From: a virus
Virus record (IMG/VR): IMGVR_UViG_3300038424_000709
Coordinates: 50,184-114,183 of that record
Direction: 5' to 3' (one strand)
DNA: 64,000 bases
Made by a program: the position numbers and the translations under genes
Notes under the pieces: model-generated
Seen by the model: the letters and a program-made list of their open reading frames with translations, nothing else
Database searches by the model: none
What the model was told of the DNA's origin: nothing
Part shown: piece after piece, positions 8,958-18,113 of the stretch
Layout: the number at the start of each line of letters is the position of its first letter
Position numbering within the stretch: position 1 is the first letter of the stretch

Positions 8958-9188
8958 ATGGAACTTTCGCGGCTTGCGTTCAAGGCTGCCGTCTACTTGG
9001 CAAACCGGATGAGCAAGGAGGAAATGCCGTGCGCCCATTGCCAGGGACAGGGCGTCGTGATGCCGGAGTGCATCTACGACCGGCATGCGCCCGACTGCCC
9101 GTTCTGCTTCGGGACGGGAGTCGATCCCAGCACCTACAGGCATCTCAATGGACAAAGCGAAGGAAAAGGGCAATCGCCCGAGGTTTAG
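8958..9188 (+). CDS. DnaJ-type zinc-finger miniprotein
   Basis: A 76-residue protein with two CxxCxGxG-type knuckles (C25/C28 followed by QGQG, and C47/C50 followed by FGTG), the repeat pattern of the DnaJ cysteine-rich domain. Two such motifs can co-ordinate one zinc. DnaJ-like knuckles in phage miniproteins are usually of unknown function. ATG 8958 has an AGGAGGAAG ribosome site directly upstream. The 3' end overlaps the next gene by 41 nt. Confidence 0.55.
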   Translation: MELSRLAFKAAVYLANRMSKEEMPCAHCQGQGVVMPECIYDRHAPDCPFCFGTGVDPSTYRHLNGQSEGKGQSPEV

Positions 9189-9729
9189 GACCAGGAAGCA
9201 GCTCGGGCTCAAGTCGGGCGAGCTCCCTTTTAAGTTTCGGGTGGACATAAACCCGGACGACGACGGGGAGACGGAGGTGTCCAGGAAGAGGGCCCTCCTG
9301 CGCCTCAACTCGCAGAGGGTATACACGCAGATGGGGTGCTCCGTCCAGGCCCTGGGAAGCATGCGGACCGTGATGAGATGGCTTTCCAGGCTGATGGAGA
9401 ATATGGACGAGGAGGACCAGAAGGCCGCCCTTCCCGCCGTGTCGGCGGCCAGCGCCTCCCTGTCCAGGATAAACGCCCTGAGCCGGGAGAAGGTGGAGCG
9501 GGCGGTCCGCATGGAGGAGGAGGTCGAGCGGGCCAGGAAGGACGCCCGCGTCGCCCGCGTCCGTCTGGCAAAGGTGGCCCTGGAGAAAGCCAGGAAAGCA
9601 AAGGAGTTCGGGATACTGAGGCTGGGAGGGGAATCCTCTCCGGCCTCCCTTCCGGCCTTCGGGGACATCTTTAACTGGATTGGGCCCCAGGCCGGGGAAG
9701 GCGGCCCGGGCTCCGCGCCCAAGGAGTAA
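9148..9729 (+). CDS. hypothetical coiled-coil protein preceding the portal gene
   Basis: A 193-residue basic protein. Residues 1-25 are Lys/Arg-rich, and residues 95-165 form a long Glu/Arg/Ala coiled coil. ATG 9148 lies inside the end of the previous gene; an earlier in-frame codon at 9085 was not used because it would overlap more deeply. Position immediately before the portal gene suggests a packaging or head-assembly accessory role, but this is only inference from order. Confidence 0.5.
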   Translation: MDKAKEKGNRPRFRTRKQLGLKSGELPFKFRVDINPDDDGETEVSRKRALLRLNSQRVYTQMGCSVQALGSMRTVMRWLSRLMENMDEEDQKAALPAVSAASASLSRINALSREKVERAVRMEEEVERARKDARVARVRLAKVALEKARKAKEFGILRLGGESSPASLPAFGDIFNWIGPQAGEGGPGSAPKE

Positions 9730-9762
9730 ATCCCTGGCTATTCGGTGCTTTATTGAGGAACC

Positions 9763-12249
9763 ATGGCTGAGAAAAAGACTCCGAAGAACAGGCTGGGAAA
9801 GAGGGAGAGGGGCGCAAACCTCCGCATCGGCACCACTGAGGTGAAAAGGAAGATCGCCACCGGCAAGGGCGGAAGGCAGTTCGCCTCCGCCGGGCCCCGC
9901 ACCTCCATGACGTCCTCCGGGGAGATCGCCGACATCCAGATTTCCAGAATCCGCCAGGCGGCGGTCCAGGGCCTCCCGCTCGGGGCCTCCGGGTGGGGGA
10001 TGTACGAGCTGGCAAGGTTCGACAAGACCGCCGCCTTGTTCTCCGACGGCACGCTCGGGAACGCGGACATAGCCGACTCCAACAACATCGGCTACTACAG
10101 CTACGAGTTCCCGGTGGACGCCCTTGAGCTTCCCGCCTCCAGGGCCGAGGAGCTGAGGTTCTACCGCCTTGCCTACGACCGCGACCCCATAGTCGGGCGC
10201 GCCATCGACATGCACACCGAGCTTCCCCTGTCCAAGTGGACGCTGGAGAAGCCGAAGTGCTCAAGCGACGACTTCGCCGACTACGTGTACGACTACTTCC
10301 AGGGGATGGTGAGCAGGACCAAGTTCTTCCAGGTCCTCATCCAGGCCGTCCGCGAGCACTGGAACATCGGGGAGTCCTTCATATTCATCGAGGAGTCCGA
10401 CGAGGTCGAGCCGTGCGACATGGCCAAGGCGGTAATCAAGAAGGACGAGGAGAGGGGAAAGAAAACGAATGCCCAGGGGACCGAGCCCGGCATGGACGCC
10501 GAGAACCCCCCGCTGGGAGGCACGGCGGACCGCATCCTCGACTTCCTGCAGCCCGAGAAAAGGTCCTCCTGGCTGAGGAAGCGCTCCTCGGACATCGAGG
10601 AGATCGAGAAGGCGGGGCTGGGCTTTTCTCCCGGGGAGAGCATCGACGCCGTCAAGAAGGAAATAGGCAGGAAGAAGGCCAGCCTTTCCAGGGGGATCAA
10701 GAAGCTTGCCAAGGTGATCTCCAGGGACGGCGCGGACGACGAGCATCCCATCTCCGTCACGGCGGCCCCCGCCGACCCGCCGGCCGGCGCGGATGCGCCT
10801 CCTCCTCCCCCGGGAGGGGAGGGAGCGCCGCTCGGGGACGCGGGGCTGGCGGGAGTCGAGGGGATGGGAGGGCCCGACGACGCGGCGGTCCCCCCGATGG
10901 ACGATCTTGGCGGAGCGCCCCCCGTGATGGGGGGAGGAGGCGGGGGCTTCCCCGCCGGGCCCCCCACCCCCGGGGACGCCGCAGGGCCGGTCCAGGACGC
11001 CATATCGCAGGGCTCCAGCATAGCCAAGCAGCAGGAGCTGATGGAATTGAAGCGCGTCATCAAGCTGCTGGAGAAAAAGAAGAAGGTACTTGAGGAACTG
11101 AAGGAAATACGGGAGAAAAGGCGGGAGGAGGAGGAGCTGTTCTCCCACGTGGCGAACAAGGACTACGAGGGGTTCGACAAGATCCAGGTCCTGCCCCCGG
11201 AGCAGATCGAGCTGGCGGCCGAGGGCGGGCTGACCGATGGGGCCACCATCTACTACAAGCCCCTGGAAAAGCAGAAGACCGCCTACCTCGAAGATCCCGA
11301 GATAGACCCCAAGGTCAAGGCGATGCTCGAAGAGAAGGGGAAGGTGGCGCTCAACAAGGACCCGTTCAAGGGGTCGTACGTCATCCACTTCCCGAGGAAG
11401 AAGTCCGACTACGAGCTGCACGGGCGCTCCATACTCCAGCGCTGCATCCGCACGGTCATCTACCGCGAGAAGCTGCGCCAGGTGCAGAGCACGCTGGCCA
11501 GCCGCAACATGACCCCCAAGACGCTGATCGTGGCCCCCGAGATACCGACCAGCGAGGTGCTGGCCCTGCGGGCCCACGTCGACGAGGCGAAGGCCGACCC
11601 GGACTACAGCGTCGTGGTCAACTACGAGTGCAGGTGGGACGAGATCGGCAGCGACGGGCGGCTCCTGTCCCTGGACGGGGAATGGCAGCACACCAACTCC
11701 GACCTTTCCATCGGCCTCGGGTTCTCGCCCGAGATACTCATCGGCGAGGGGCTGTACAGCGGCAACAAGGTCCAGCTCCAGCTCATCGAGACGTCCTACC
11801 TCCAGTTCCGGGACGTGCTCGCGGACATCGTCGAGCAGGGCATATTCCTCCCGATTGCGATGAAGAAGGGCTTCTACGAGATGGACAAGTGGGGGAAGGC
11901 CCGCTGGATATACCCCAAGGTGTCGTTCTCCCGCCTGGCCCTTAGGGATTCCGGGGACGTCTACGACATGCTGTACAACCTGTACAGCAAGGGGAGCATC
12001 CCGGTCAGCATCGTGCTGGAGTTCCTGGAGATCGACCCTGAGGACTGCAAACGCAGGCTGGAGGAGGACCTCTACGGGGTCAACGACAGCAAGTTCAACG
12101 AGCTGCTTTCCGCCATCTACAACAGCCTCGGGGAGGCCATCCTGACGAAGTCCGACATCCTCAAGAGGGTCATCAAGGGGATGCAGCTCGACGAGACCGA
12201 GCAGGAGCCCGAGCAAGGCCCGGAAGGTTCCGGGCAGGGAATGGCATGA
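9763..12249 (+). CDS. probable portal protein
   Basis: An 828-residue protein with portal-like segments: an N-terminal region with LAYDRDPIVGRAIDMHTELP, a clip/wing region, and a C-terminal part with LGFSPEILIGEGLYSG and a long helical region near the end, as in large-phage portals that form the dodecameric ring at the capsid vertex. Residues about 330-420 form an inserted Pro/Gly/Ala low-complexity tract followed by a Lys/Glu-rich coiled coil, probably a flexible or surface-exposed loop. It is larger than classical portals (about 500-600) mainly because of this insert. Translation starts at ATG 9763 after TTGAGGAACC. The assignment rests on overall pattern, not on a catalytic signature. Confidence 0.7.
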   Translation: MAEKKTPKNRLGKRERGANLRIGTTEVKRKIATGKGGRQFASAGPRTSMTSSGEIADIQISRIRQAAVQGLPLGASGWGMYELARFDKTAALFSDGTLGNADIADSNNIGYYSYEFPVDALELPASRAEELRFYRLAYDRDPIVGRAIDMHTELPLSKWTLEKPKCSSDDFADYVYDYFQGMVSRTKFFQVLIQAVREHWNIGESFIFIEESDEVEPCDMAKAVIKKDEERGKKTNAQGTEPGMDAENPPLGGTADRILDFLQPEKRSSWLRKRSSDIEEIEKAGLGFSPGESIDAVKKEIGRKKASLSRGIKKLAKVISRDGADDEHPISVTAAPADPPAGADAPPPPPGGEGAPLGDAGLAGVEGMGGPDDAAVPPMDDLGGAPPVMGGGGGGFPAGPPTPGDAAGPVQDAISQGSSIAKQQELMELKRVIKLLEKKKKVLEELKEIREKRREEEELFSHVANKDYEGFDKIQVLPPEQIELAAEGGLTDGATIYYKPLEKQKTAYLEDPEIDPKVKAMLEEKGKVALNKDPFKGSYVIHFPRKKSDYELHGRSILQRCIRTVIYREKLRQVQSTLASRNMTPKTLIVAPEIPTSEVLALRAHVDEAKADPDYSVVVNYECRWDEIGSDGRLLSLDGEWQHTNSDLSIGLGFSPEILIGEGLYSGNKVQLQLIETSYLQFRDVLADIVEQGIFLPIAMKKGFYEMDKWGKARWIYPKVSFSRLALRDSGDVYDMLYNLYSKGSIPVSIVLEFLEIDPEDCKRRLEEDLYGVNDSKFNELLSAIYNSLGEAILTKSDILKRVIKGMQLDETEQEPEQGPEGSGQGMA

Positions 12250-12312
12250 GGCTCGCTGGGAAGACGGACCAATGCCAGGGCGCTTACGGCGGGTGCATAG
12301 CTTGGATTGCCG

Positions 12313-15300
12313 ATGCTTACTCCTCTTGATTCCGTCACTTGGTCTTCCGATCTCTACGAGGGCAACGCGGCCTTCGTGGAGGTCCCGGGCTCCGGGAGCC
12401 CCCCGTCTCCCGGCACCCTGTACGTAGTCAGCCAAGTACGCCCGTCCGACAACTCCTTCGTCATCCTGATGTCCAACCCCGTCCCCCCCGACCCGGGGCC
12501 CGGCTGGTCCTTTACCCAGGTCGCGCAGTACACGTTCCCGTCCCTCAACGAGTCGTTCGATCCCGTGGTCGCCTATGACGGAAGCCGCTACATTCACATC
12601 ATAGGCACGCAGGACAACCGCACCGGGCTTACGGGAAGCGACCTTTCGTCGTCCCAGGAAGCCATCCCGGTGGACCTCGTGAAGTTCACGTTCGACACCC
12701 ATGCTCCGTCTGCTTCCCCTCCTTACGACGGCCTGGTCGGGCCGGTGGTCCTTGCCACCGCTTCGTACGTCCGGGAGGGGTACGACGTATGCCCGCTGTC
12801 CACGGGAGGCTCGTTCGTCGTCGTCGCCGTCACCAATCCCTCGACGGTGGACATGATCGACACCGTGGCGCAGGTCACGGGAGTCTCGATATCCGGCAAC
12901 GTCCTTACCGTAACGGCGGACAACGACTTCCAGCCCAGCATGGTCGTCCAGTTCTCGGGCATCCAAATAGCCCAGTTCCTCAACGGGCAGTCCGTCACGG
13001 TGGCATCCTCGGACGGCTGGCACTTCACCGCCCCCTATGCGTACCCGGGCACGTACTCCCAGTCCGCCAGCCCCCCGGCCTTCGAGTCGGGGTACGCCAC
13101 ATGGCTTCCGGGGCATTCCCTGCTCGGGTTCGAGCTCAGCAGCCTGGATACCATAATGACGCCCCCGTTCCTGCTGGCCAGCTCCCCGTTCCGCAGCGGG
13201 CCGGTGTTCGGCTCCGCCTCCGCATGCTCCCCCGATGGTTCCACGGTCGAGGTCTACTACGAGAGCCATCCCAAGGACGTGTCGTTCCAGGACCAGACCT
13301 TCACCGTCAGCCAGCTAACCCTTTCCGGCATCCTCTCTCCGCCCTACTTTTCGTGGGGCCCGGCCACGGTGCTCACGACCTTCACGGCGCGCTACACGGA
13401 CAATCGCCTGACGGTCGTCCCCAGCGGCACGACCCGCACGGCGTCGACGGTCTTCTACACGCAGGACCCCCAGCGGAACAGCGTCGTCGGCAACGTCCTC
13501 ATGGGACATTTCGACGGCTCCATTTCGCCCCCCGTCCCCTGGTCGTGGAAGGTCGGGTCGGGCTCGGCCCTCGGGGGGTCGATCCTCCAGGCCGTGCTCT
13601 CTCTGTCCCTCACGCAGGGGGCCAGCATGTCCTACCTGCTTTCCCCGGCATATGCCATGCGGGGAGCATGGTCCTACGGGGTCCCGACGATCAGGCCGGA
13701 ATGGCAGAGCAGCTATGATGTCAACGACAATGTTTCCTATGTCATCAGCAACTACGTCTGCATAGTGCCCGTCCGCAACAGGGGATGGTGGGCGCTGCAG
13801 GCCGCCTATTCCAAGGACGACATCGTGGCCGTCCCGGTCTACTACATCGCCCTCCAGGGGATAACGGGCAATCCCGAGGCACTGCCCCCCGCGCAGGACA
13901 CGGAGAACTGGCGCACCCTGAGGCCGGACGAGGCCGTCCCGGCAAGCGCACCGGCATGGGACCCATCGGAAAGCTACCTGGCAGGAAGCGCCGTCAAGGT
14001 GCCGTCCTTCTACGTTTCCCTGGGAATCGTTCTGTCCAACCTGCCCAGCCCTCCCTACGACCCGACCGACTGGCAGCCATTGCTTCCTCCCTCGTCCGAT
14101 GTCGTTCACTGGGCCCTGTCCCCGCTCGCCTGGCCCCTGTATACGGGACGCCTCGACCTGGTCGGCCTCGGCATAGTAAGCCCCTCCACCTATGCAGACC
14201 TGAGCCTGACTTGGCTGCGCGGGACCAAGTCCGTGCTCGACGATGGGACGAAATGGGCGGCCGTGGGGGAGAAGTCCACGGGCGAGGCGGGCCAGCCGTA
14301 CTACGTGTCGCACTTCAACGTCCCCCCGACTGCCGAGCTTTCCCCCTTGGGCGGCACGGTGCTGCGCGGCATGCCGTTCCTTCTCGACGCCAGCGGGACG
14401 TACGATCCCGACACGGGGGACACGGTGCAGTACACGTGGTCCCTGGTCCCACAAAACGCGGACATCGTCCTCTCCGCCAGCGGTCCTTTTGCCTCCCTGC
14501 TGGTGAGCAGGGCCATCGGCGGTGCGGAGGTCCCGGTCAGCGTCGCCGTGGCGGCGGTGGATTACACGGGCGCATCCCCCAACCATCCGCCCATGGCGGT
14601 GGCGGGGGCGTCCTACGACTTCGCCTCCAACACCGCGACGATCCTGTCGGACTCCGCTGACCTGGCCATAGGGCAGCAGGTGCTCCTCTACGGCCTCCAG
14701 GCCGCCGCGTTCCTCAACAATGCCATCGTGACCGTCACGTCCACGGGGACCTCCTCCTCCCCGCCATCGGCGGAATTTTCCGGCACTGTGCAGTTCGCCA
14801 CGCCCGCCCAGGTCCTGGGGCACGACTATCTCCTTGCCCTGGACAGCGGATACGCCATCTCGGCCCCCCAATTTGTCGTGATCCAGTCCCGTCCCTCTCC
14901 CCCGTCCGGTCTCCTGGTGCCGTTCAATGCCCCTCCGGTGATAACGATGCCACCGCCTCCGACCGTCCAGAGGAACTCGTACTCCACGATATCGCCCTCG
15001 ATAACGGGTGACAAGGACGCGGACGACGCCACGACGTATTCGTGGATCCAAATCCAGGGCACCCCCGTGCAGGCCACCGGAACGGGCACCGCGTCCCTGA
15101 CCTTCTCCTCCGGGGGGACGATGGTGGGGGGAGAGACTCTGGAATGGAGCCTTACGGTCGACGATGGGGTCAATGCGCTCGTCACCCAGTCCATATTCGT
15201 CTACGTAGTATCGTATGACTTCTCCGCCCACGACTCGCTCAGGCTCAGCCGGTCCGCCTGGCCGGGAAACATAGCGCAACGCAACGTCCCTCCGTCCCTC

Positions 15301-16329
15301 AGCCCCTTATCGGGCTGGTGGGGCCCTTTGGACGTCTCATCCGTCTACACGGACTTCTTCAGCGTCAAGCGCACCTCGATACTCGATGGCACGGATCGCT
15401 ACGTCGTGATCTCGCCATATTCGGTGATCGTCTACGTGGAGGGCACTCCCGGGTCGGTGCTTAGGAAGGCCCTGCTGCCTAGCTCGACCTCCTCTCCTCC
15501 GCTTCCTCCCCCACTCGTCCTGGACGCAATCCACACGGAGGACGACTACACGCTCGTTCTCGGGGCGGACGGGAACGTGTACCGTTTTGGCCAGACCCTG
15601 CTGGTAGAAACGGATGACCCAGACGTGGTGCTGGACCTGCACAGCCTGTCCGGACTTGCCTTTTCCAGGATATTCTCCACCGTGGGGTTTGCGGGCAGCC
15701 GGGTCCTGGTGCTTTCCGGCCCGGACGGGTGCCTCCTCCTTCAGGTCGACAGCTCCGACTTTTCCGTCCAGGGGCTGCTTGAGATCAGCCTCTCGTCGCA
15801 GAGGCTCTACGGGGCTAACAACGTGCAGTTCGTCAGGTTGGCCAACGTGGAGAACCTACGTTCGGGCAAGGTGCTCGTGGGCACAATCGGGACGGACGGG
15901 AGCACCTACGAAACCCTCGTGAACTTATCGCAAGGCAGGATCGTGGGGACGTGGGACAAGTCCAGGCTGGTCAACCAGTACGTGACCAGCGGGGAGATAT
16001 TGTTCGAGCCCGAGGACGCCTATTCCGGCAAGCCCTTGGCCCCGATCCTCGGCACGCCTACGGACGGCGGGGCCAACCCCCTGATGCCCAACCTGGAACG
16101 AGTAAACCTCGGCTGGACGCAGACTCGTCCGGACCTATGCAGCGGATACGTCATCCAGTCCTCCACGGACGGGGGTGCCACATGGCAGCTCGCTGCCACG
16201 GTCGGGAGCGGGGCGGTGGAGAATGCCGTCTTGTCCCTTGCAAGGGGCCATGCCTACCTGTTCCGCATCCAGGCCGCCTCCGGGGACGGCAGCTCGGGCT
16301 ACTCGAATGCCGAGGGCATCTCCATATAA
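12313..16329 (+). CDS. large virion surface/tail protein with carbohydrate-binding-like, PKD-like and FN3-like segments
   Basis: A protein of about 1,338 residues, Ser/Pro/Thr/Gly-rich, typical of extracellular beta-sandwich proteins. It contains two short modules with the W-x-Y-x-G-x-V...YY pattern of CBM5/12 chitin-binding domains (near residues 495-600), two copies of a module ending in FLNGQSVTV / FLNNAIVTV, a PKD-like domain (LDASGTYDPDTGD), a second Ig-like domain (SITGDKDADDATTYSW) and a C-terminal FN3-like domain. Such proteins decorate tails or capsids and bind glycans. TTG 12307 is two codons upstream of ATG 12313; the ATG is preferred. It follows the portal gene, so it is probably structural. 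Confidence 0.6.
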   Translation: MLTPLDSVTWSSDLYEGNAAFVEVPGSGSPPSPGTLYVVSQVRPSDNSFVILMSNPVPPDPGPGWSFTQVAQYTFPSLNESFDPVVAYDGSRYIHIIGTQDNRTGLTGSDLSSSQEAIPVDLVKFTFDTHAPSASPPYDGLVGPVVLATASYVREGYDVCPLSTGGSFVVVAVTNPSTVDMIDTVAQVTGVSISGNVLTVTADNDFQPSMVVQFSGIQIAQFLNGQSVTVASSDGWHFTAPYAYPGTYSQSASPPAFESGYATWLPGHSLLGFELSSLDTIMTPPFLLASSPFRSGPVFGSASACSPDGSTVEVYYESHPKDVSFQDQTFTVSQLTLSGILSPPYFSWGPATVLTTFTARYTDNRLTVVPSGTTRTASTVFYTQDPQRNSVVGNVLMGHFDGSISPPVPWSWKVGSGSALGGSILQAVLSLSLTQGASMSYLLSPAYAMRGAWSYGVPTIRPEWQSSYDVNDNVSYVISNYVCIVPVRNRGWWALQAAYSKDDIVAVPVYYIALQGITGNPEALPPAQDTENWRTLRPDEAVPASAPAWDPSESYLAGSAVKVPSFYVSLGIVLSNLPSPPYDPTDWQPLLPPSSDVVHWALSPLAWPLYTGRLDLVGLGIVSPSTYADLSLTWLRGTKSVLDDGTKWAAVGEKSTGEAGQPYYVSHFNVPPTAELSPLGGTVLRGMPFLLDASGTYDPDTGDTVQYTWSLVPQNADIVLSASGPFASLLVSRAIGGAEVPVSVAVAAVDYTGASPNHPPMAVAGASYDFASNTATILSDSADLAIGQQVLLYGLQAAAFLNNAIVTVTSTGTSSSPPSAEFSGTVQFATPAQVLGHDYLLALDSGYAISAPQFVVIQSRPSPPSGLLVPFNAPPVITMPPPPTVQRNSYSTISPSITGDKDADDATTYSWIQIQGTPVQATGTGTASLTFSSGGTMVGGETLEWSLTVDDGVNALVTQSIFVYVVSYDFSAHDSLRLSRSAWPGNIAQRNVPPSLSPLSGWWGPLDVSSVYTDFFSVKRTSILDGTDRYVVISPYSVIVYVEGTPGSVLRKALLPSSTSSPPLPPPLVLDAIHTEDDYTLVLGADGNVYRFGQTLLVETDDPDVVLDLHSLSGLAFSRIFSTVGFAGSRVLVLSGPDGCLLLQVDSSDFSVQGLLEISLSSQRLYGANNVQFVRLANVENLRSGKVLVGTIGTDGSTYETLVNLSQGRIVGTWDKSRLVNQYVTSGEILFEPEDAYSGKPLAPILGTPTDGGANPLMPNLERVNLGWTQTRPDLCSGYVIQSSTDGGATWQLAATVGSGAVENAVLSLARGHAYLFRIQAASGDGSSGYSNAEGISI

Positions 16330-16344
16330 CCTTCCTAGAAACTC

Positions 16345-16352
16345 GGTATTGT
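16345..16352 (+). promoter_or_regulatory. GGTATTGT element upstream of gene 16370
   Basis: A variant of the GGTATTA element, 17 nt before ATG 16370, after the stop of the surface-protein gene. Confidence 0.2.
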
Positions 16353-16369
16353 CCTGCGGAGAGACATCC

Positions 16370-16576
16370 ATGAGCGCAGAGGAAGTCGCTGCCGAGCATG
16401 TCATCGAGCAGGTGTGTGCAAAGGTAAAAGCAGAGATCGTCGCGGGCGGGAAGCATCCCGAAGCCATCGCGGCACTCAAGAAGGTTGGCAGGCACGCCCT
16501 TACCCTTTTTGACCGAAGCATCTTCTGGTCCGTGCCGGACTGGACAGAACCCTACGCTGAGCTGTTTAAGGAGTAA
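16370..16576 (+). CDS. hypothetical small helical protein
   Basis: A 68-residue protein, mostly helical (AEEVAAEHVIEQVCAKV), with no recognised motif. ATG 16370 is preceded by GGAGAG and by a GGTATTG element at 16345. It stops (TAA) two bases before the next ATG, so the genes are transcribed together. Function unknown. Confidence 0.5.
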   Translation: MSAEEVAAEHVIEQVCAKVKAEIVAGGKHPEAIAALKKVGRHALTLFDRSIFWSVPDWTEPYAELFKE

Positions 16577-16578
16577 AG

Positions 16579-17589
16579 ATGATAAAAAAAGCCAGCCTCG
16601 TCCCCTTGCTGCGCATGGTCGGGACGCTCGACAACAGCGCCTGCCCCTACGTGTCCGTCCAGGTCCCTCCCGGGAAGCCCCCCCGGTTCTATAGGTCCAG
16701 CTCCTTCAGCTTCGTCCAGTCCAGGGACTTCGACCCCGTGGAAACCAGGCACTTCGTGTCCTTCGGCCACCTCCAGGACTGCCTCCGGGCCTCCGCGGAC
16801 AGCCTGGAGTTCTCGGCGGACGACGGGGGCATCGTATGCATAGAGTCGGTGGACGGGCCGTACCGCAACTTCATGCACGTCCACACGGTCCGGGAGAGAA
16901 GCACCGGGGTCAAGTACCACAGCGTCGGGGAGCCCGTCAAGGAAAGGCTGGACGCCTCGGCGTTCTCGGGGATCGACGTGACGCCCTTTCCCGTGGCCAG
17001 CACGAGCCTCGACGGGGGCAAGCTAGTCATCGGGACGCAGGCGGGCCTGGTCAAGTGGAAGGTGCCGGAATCCCTCGGGCACATCTCCTCCGGCCCCCGC
17101 AAGTCCTTCCTGGATTTCGTCTGCGGCTCCCCCGCCGACTTCCTGTCCATCAGCGGGAACGGGTACTGGATAGCCCACAAGGGCGGGATGGTCGGGGCGT
17201 TCTCCTCCCACGGGTTCCTGGACCCGCTCCGCCAGGTGTTCGACGTCCCGGGCGTCGAGGCCGCCCGCCTGGACGCCGTCCGGCTTGTCCAGGCCTTTCG
17301 CAGCGTCCTGGTGCTGTGTGAGGGCACCGACAGGGTGGAGATCGGCCCGGAGAGGGGGGTGTCGTGCCGGGACAAGTACGGCAACGAGGCGGTGTTCAGC
17401 CTCGGGGAATGCCCGCCCTCGTGGGCGAAGTTCGGCATCACTGGCCAGACCGCCAAGCTCCTGGCCGACGCGCTGGCGCAATCCGGGGACAAGGAGGCCT
17501 CCCTGCTCTCGACGGCCCCCAAGGCGGGCCTCCCCGCCATGAGGATGAGCCGGGGGCTCTTCGAGGTGGACTTCAGGGTGCTGCCATGA
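16579..17589 (+). CDS. candidate DNA sliding clamp (weak assignment)
   Basis: A 336-residue protein of alternating beta strands. Two segments have the hydrophobic spacing of sliding-clamp domains: ARLDAVRLVQAFRSVLVL followed by a glycine-rich strand region (about residues 225-270), and a C-terminal segment (TGQTAKLLADALAQSG, ending VDFRVLP) resembling domain III of bacterial beta clamps. Length is close to DnaN (about 366). The context supports it: a clamp loader is encoded at 23909 and a polymerase at 5173, and no other clamp candidate is visible. There is no diagnostic motif, so it may be something else; a structure prediction would settle it. Confidence 0.4.
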   Translation: MIKKASLVPLLRMVGTLDNSACPYVSVQVPPGKPPRFYRSSSFSFVQSRDFDPVETRHFVSFGHLQDCLRASADSLEFSADDGGIVCIESVDGPYRNFMHVHTVRERSTGVKYHSVGEPVKERLDASAFSGIDVTPFPVASTSLDGGKLVIGTQAGLVKWKVPESLGHISSGPRKSFLDFVCGSPADFLSISGNGYWIAHKGGMVGAFSSHGFLDPLRQVFDVPGVEAARLDAVRLVQAFRSVLVLCEGTDRVEIGPERGVSCRDKYGNEAVFSLGECPPSWAKFGITGQTAKLLADALAQSGDKEASLLSTAPKAGLPAMRMSRGLFEVDFRVLP

Positions 17590-17786
17590 AGCTCGATATA
17601 GCCATAAACCTCAACGAGGACGACGGAAGCCTCGTGTACCACGAATCCTTGTTCGGATGCGTGCACTGGAAGGACGGTACCGACGAAAAGGCGGCCTTGG
17701 CAGGCTTCGGGAACTTGATAGCCGGGGTGGTGGATGCCATGAAATTGACCGGGCTAGAGTCCGAGCCGAGGCCCGCGACGGACTAG
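17586..17786 (+). CDS. hypothetical small protein
   Basis: A 66-residue acidic protein beginning at an ATG that overlaps the stop of the previous gene (ATGA at 17586-17589). It has short beta-like N-terminal strands (LDIAINL) and a Gly-rich helix (GNLIAGVVDAM). No family recognised. Translational coupling to the candidate clamp is the only functional hint. Confidence 0.5.
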   Translation: MKLDIAINLNEDDGSLVYHESLFGCVHWKDGTDEKAALAGFGNLIAGVVDAMKLTGLESEPRPATD

Positions 17787-17811
17787 CAGTAGTCGGAATG
17801 GCCCGCAAGCT

Positions 17812-17819
17812 GGTATTAG
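17812..17819 (+). promoter_or_regulatory. GGTATTAG element upstream of gene 17841
   Basis: One of the recurrent GGTATTA-like elements; 21 nt before ATG 17841, in a gap after a stop codon. Could be a -10-only phage promoter. Confidence 0.25.
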
Positions 17820-17840
17820 AACCACGAAAGGAAGGATCCA

Positions 17841-18113
17841 ATGGCAAAGACGAGAACCAAGAAAGTCTGGTCGTTCAGGACCTACGAGAGCCGCTCGCTC
17901 GCGGCCGAACTCAACAAGCTGTCGGAGCAGGGGGAGGTGGTGTTCAGCGCCTACCCGTCCGGCAACGTGTCGGGATCGTTCGACGTGCTGACGTACCACA
18001 ACGTCGAGGTCAAGGTCGAGTCGCTCGCCACCGGCACCATCAGCGGGGGGCCGTTGCGGAGAGTCCCAGCATCGGAGCTGGCGGTGGAAAAGCCCAGTGC
18101 CAAGGCCGAATAG
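17841..18113 (+). CDS. hypothetical small protein
   Basis: A 90-residue protein with a basic N-terminus (MAKTRTKKVW), a central beta-rich part and an acidic/Ala C-terminus. It has a good ribosome site (AAAGGAAGG) and is preceded by a GGTATTAG element at 17812 that may be a promoter. The last 17 nt overlap the next gene, which starts at a GTG. No family recognised. Confidence 0.5.
   Translation: MAKTRTKKVWSFRTYESRSLAAELNKLSEQGEVVFSAYPSGNVSGSFDVLTYHNVEVKVESLATGTISGGPLRRVPASELAVEKPSAKAE

Noticed and set aside
12307-12312. TTG start two codons before ATG 12313
   Set aside because: Neither has a clear ribosome site; ATG is the more common choice and the difference is two residues.
10261-13269. 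1,002-codon minus-strand frame opposite the portal gene
   Set aside because: Antisense of a coherent portal-like product; composition is shadow-like.
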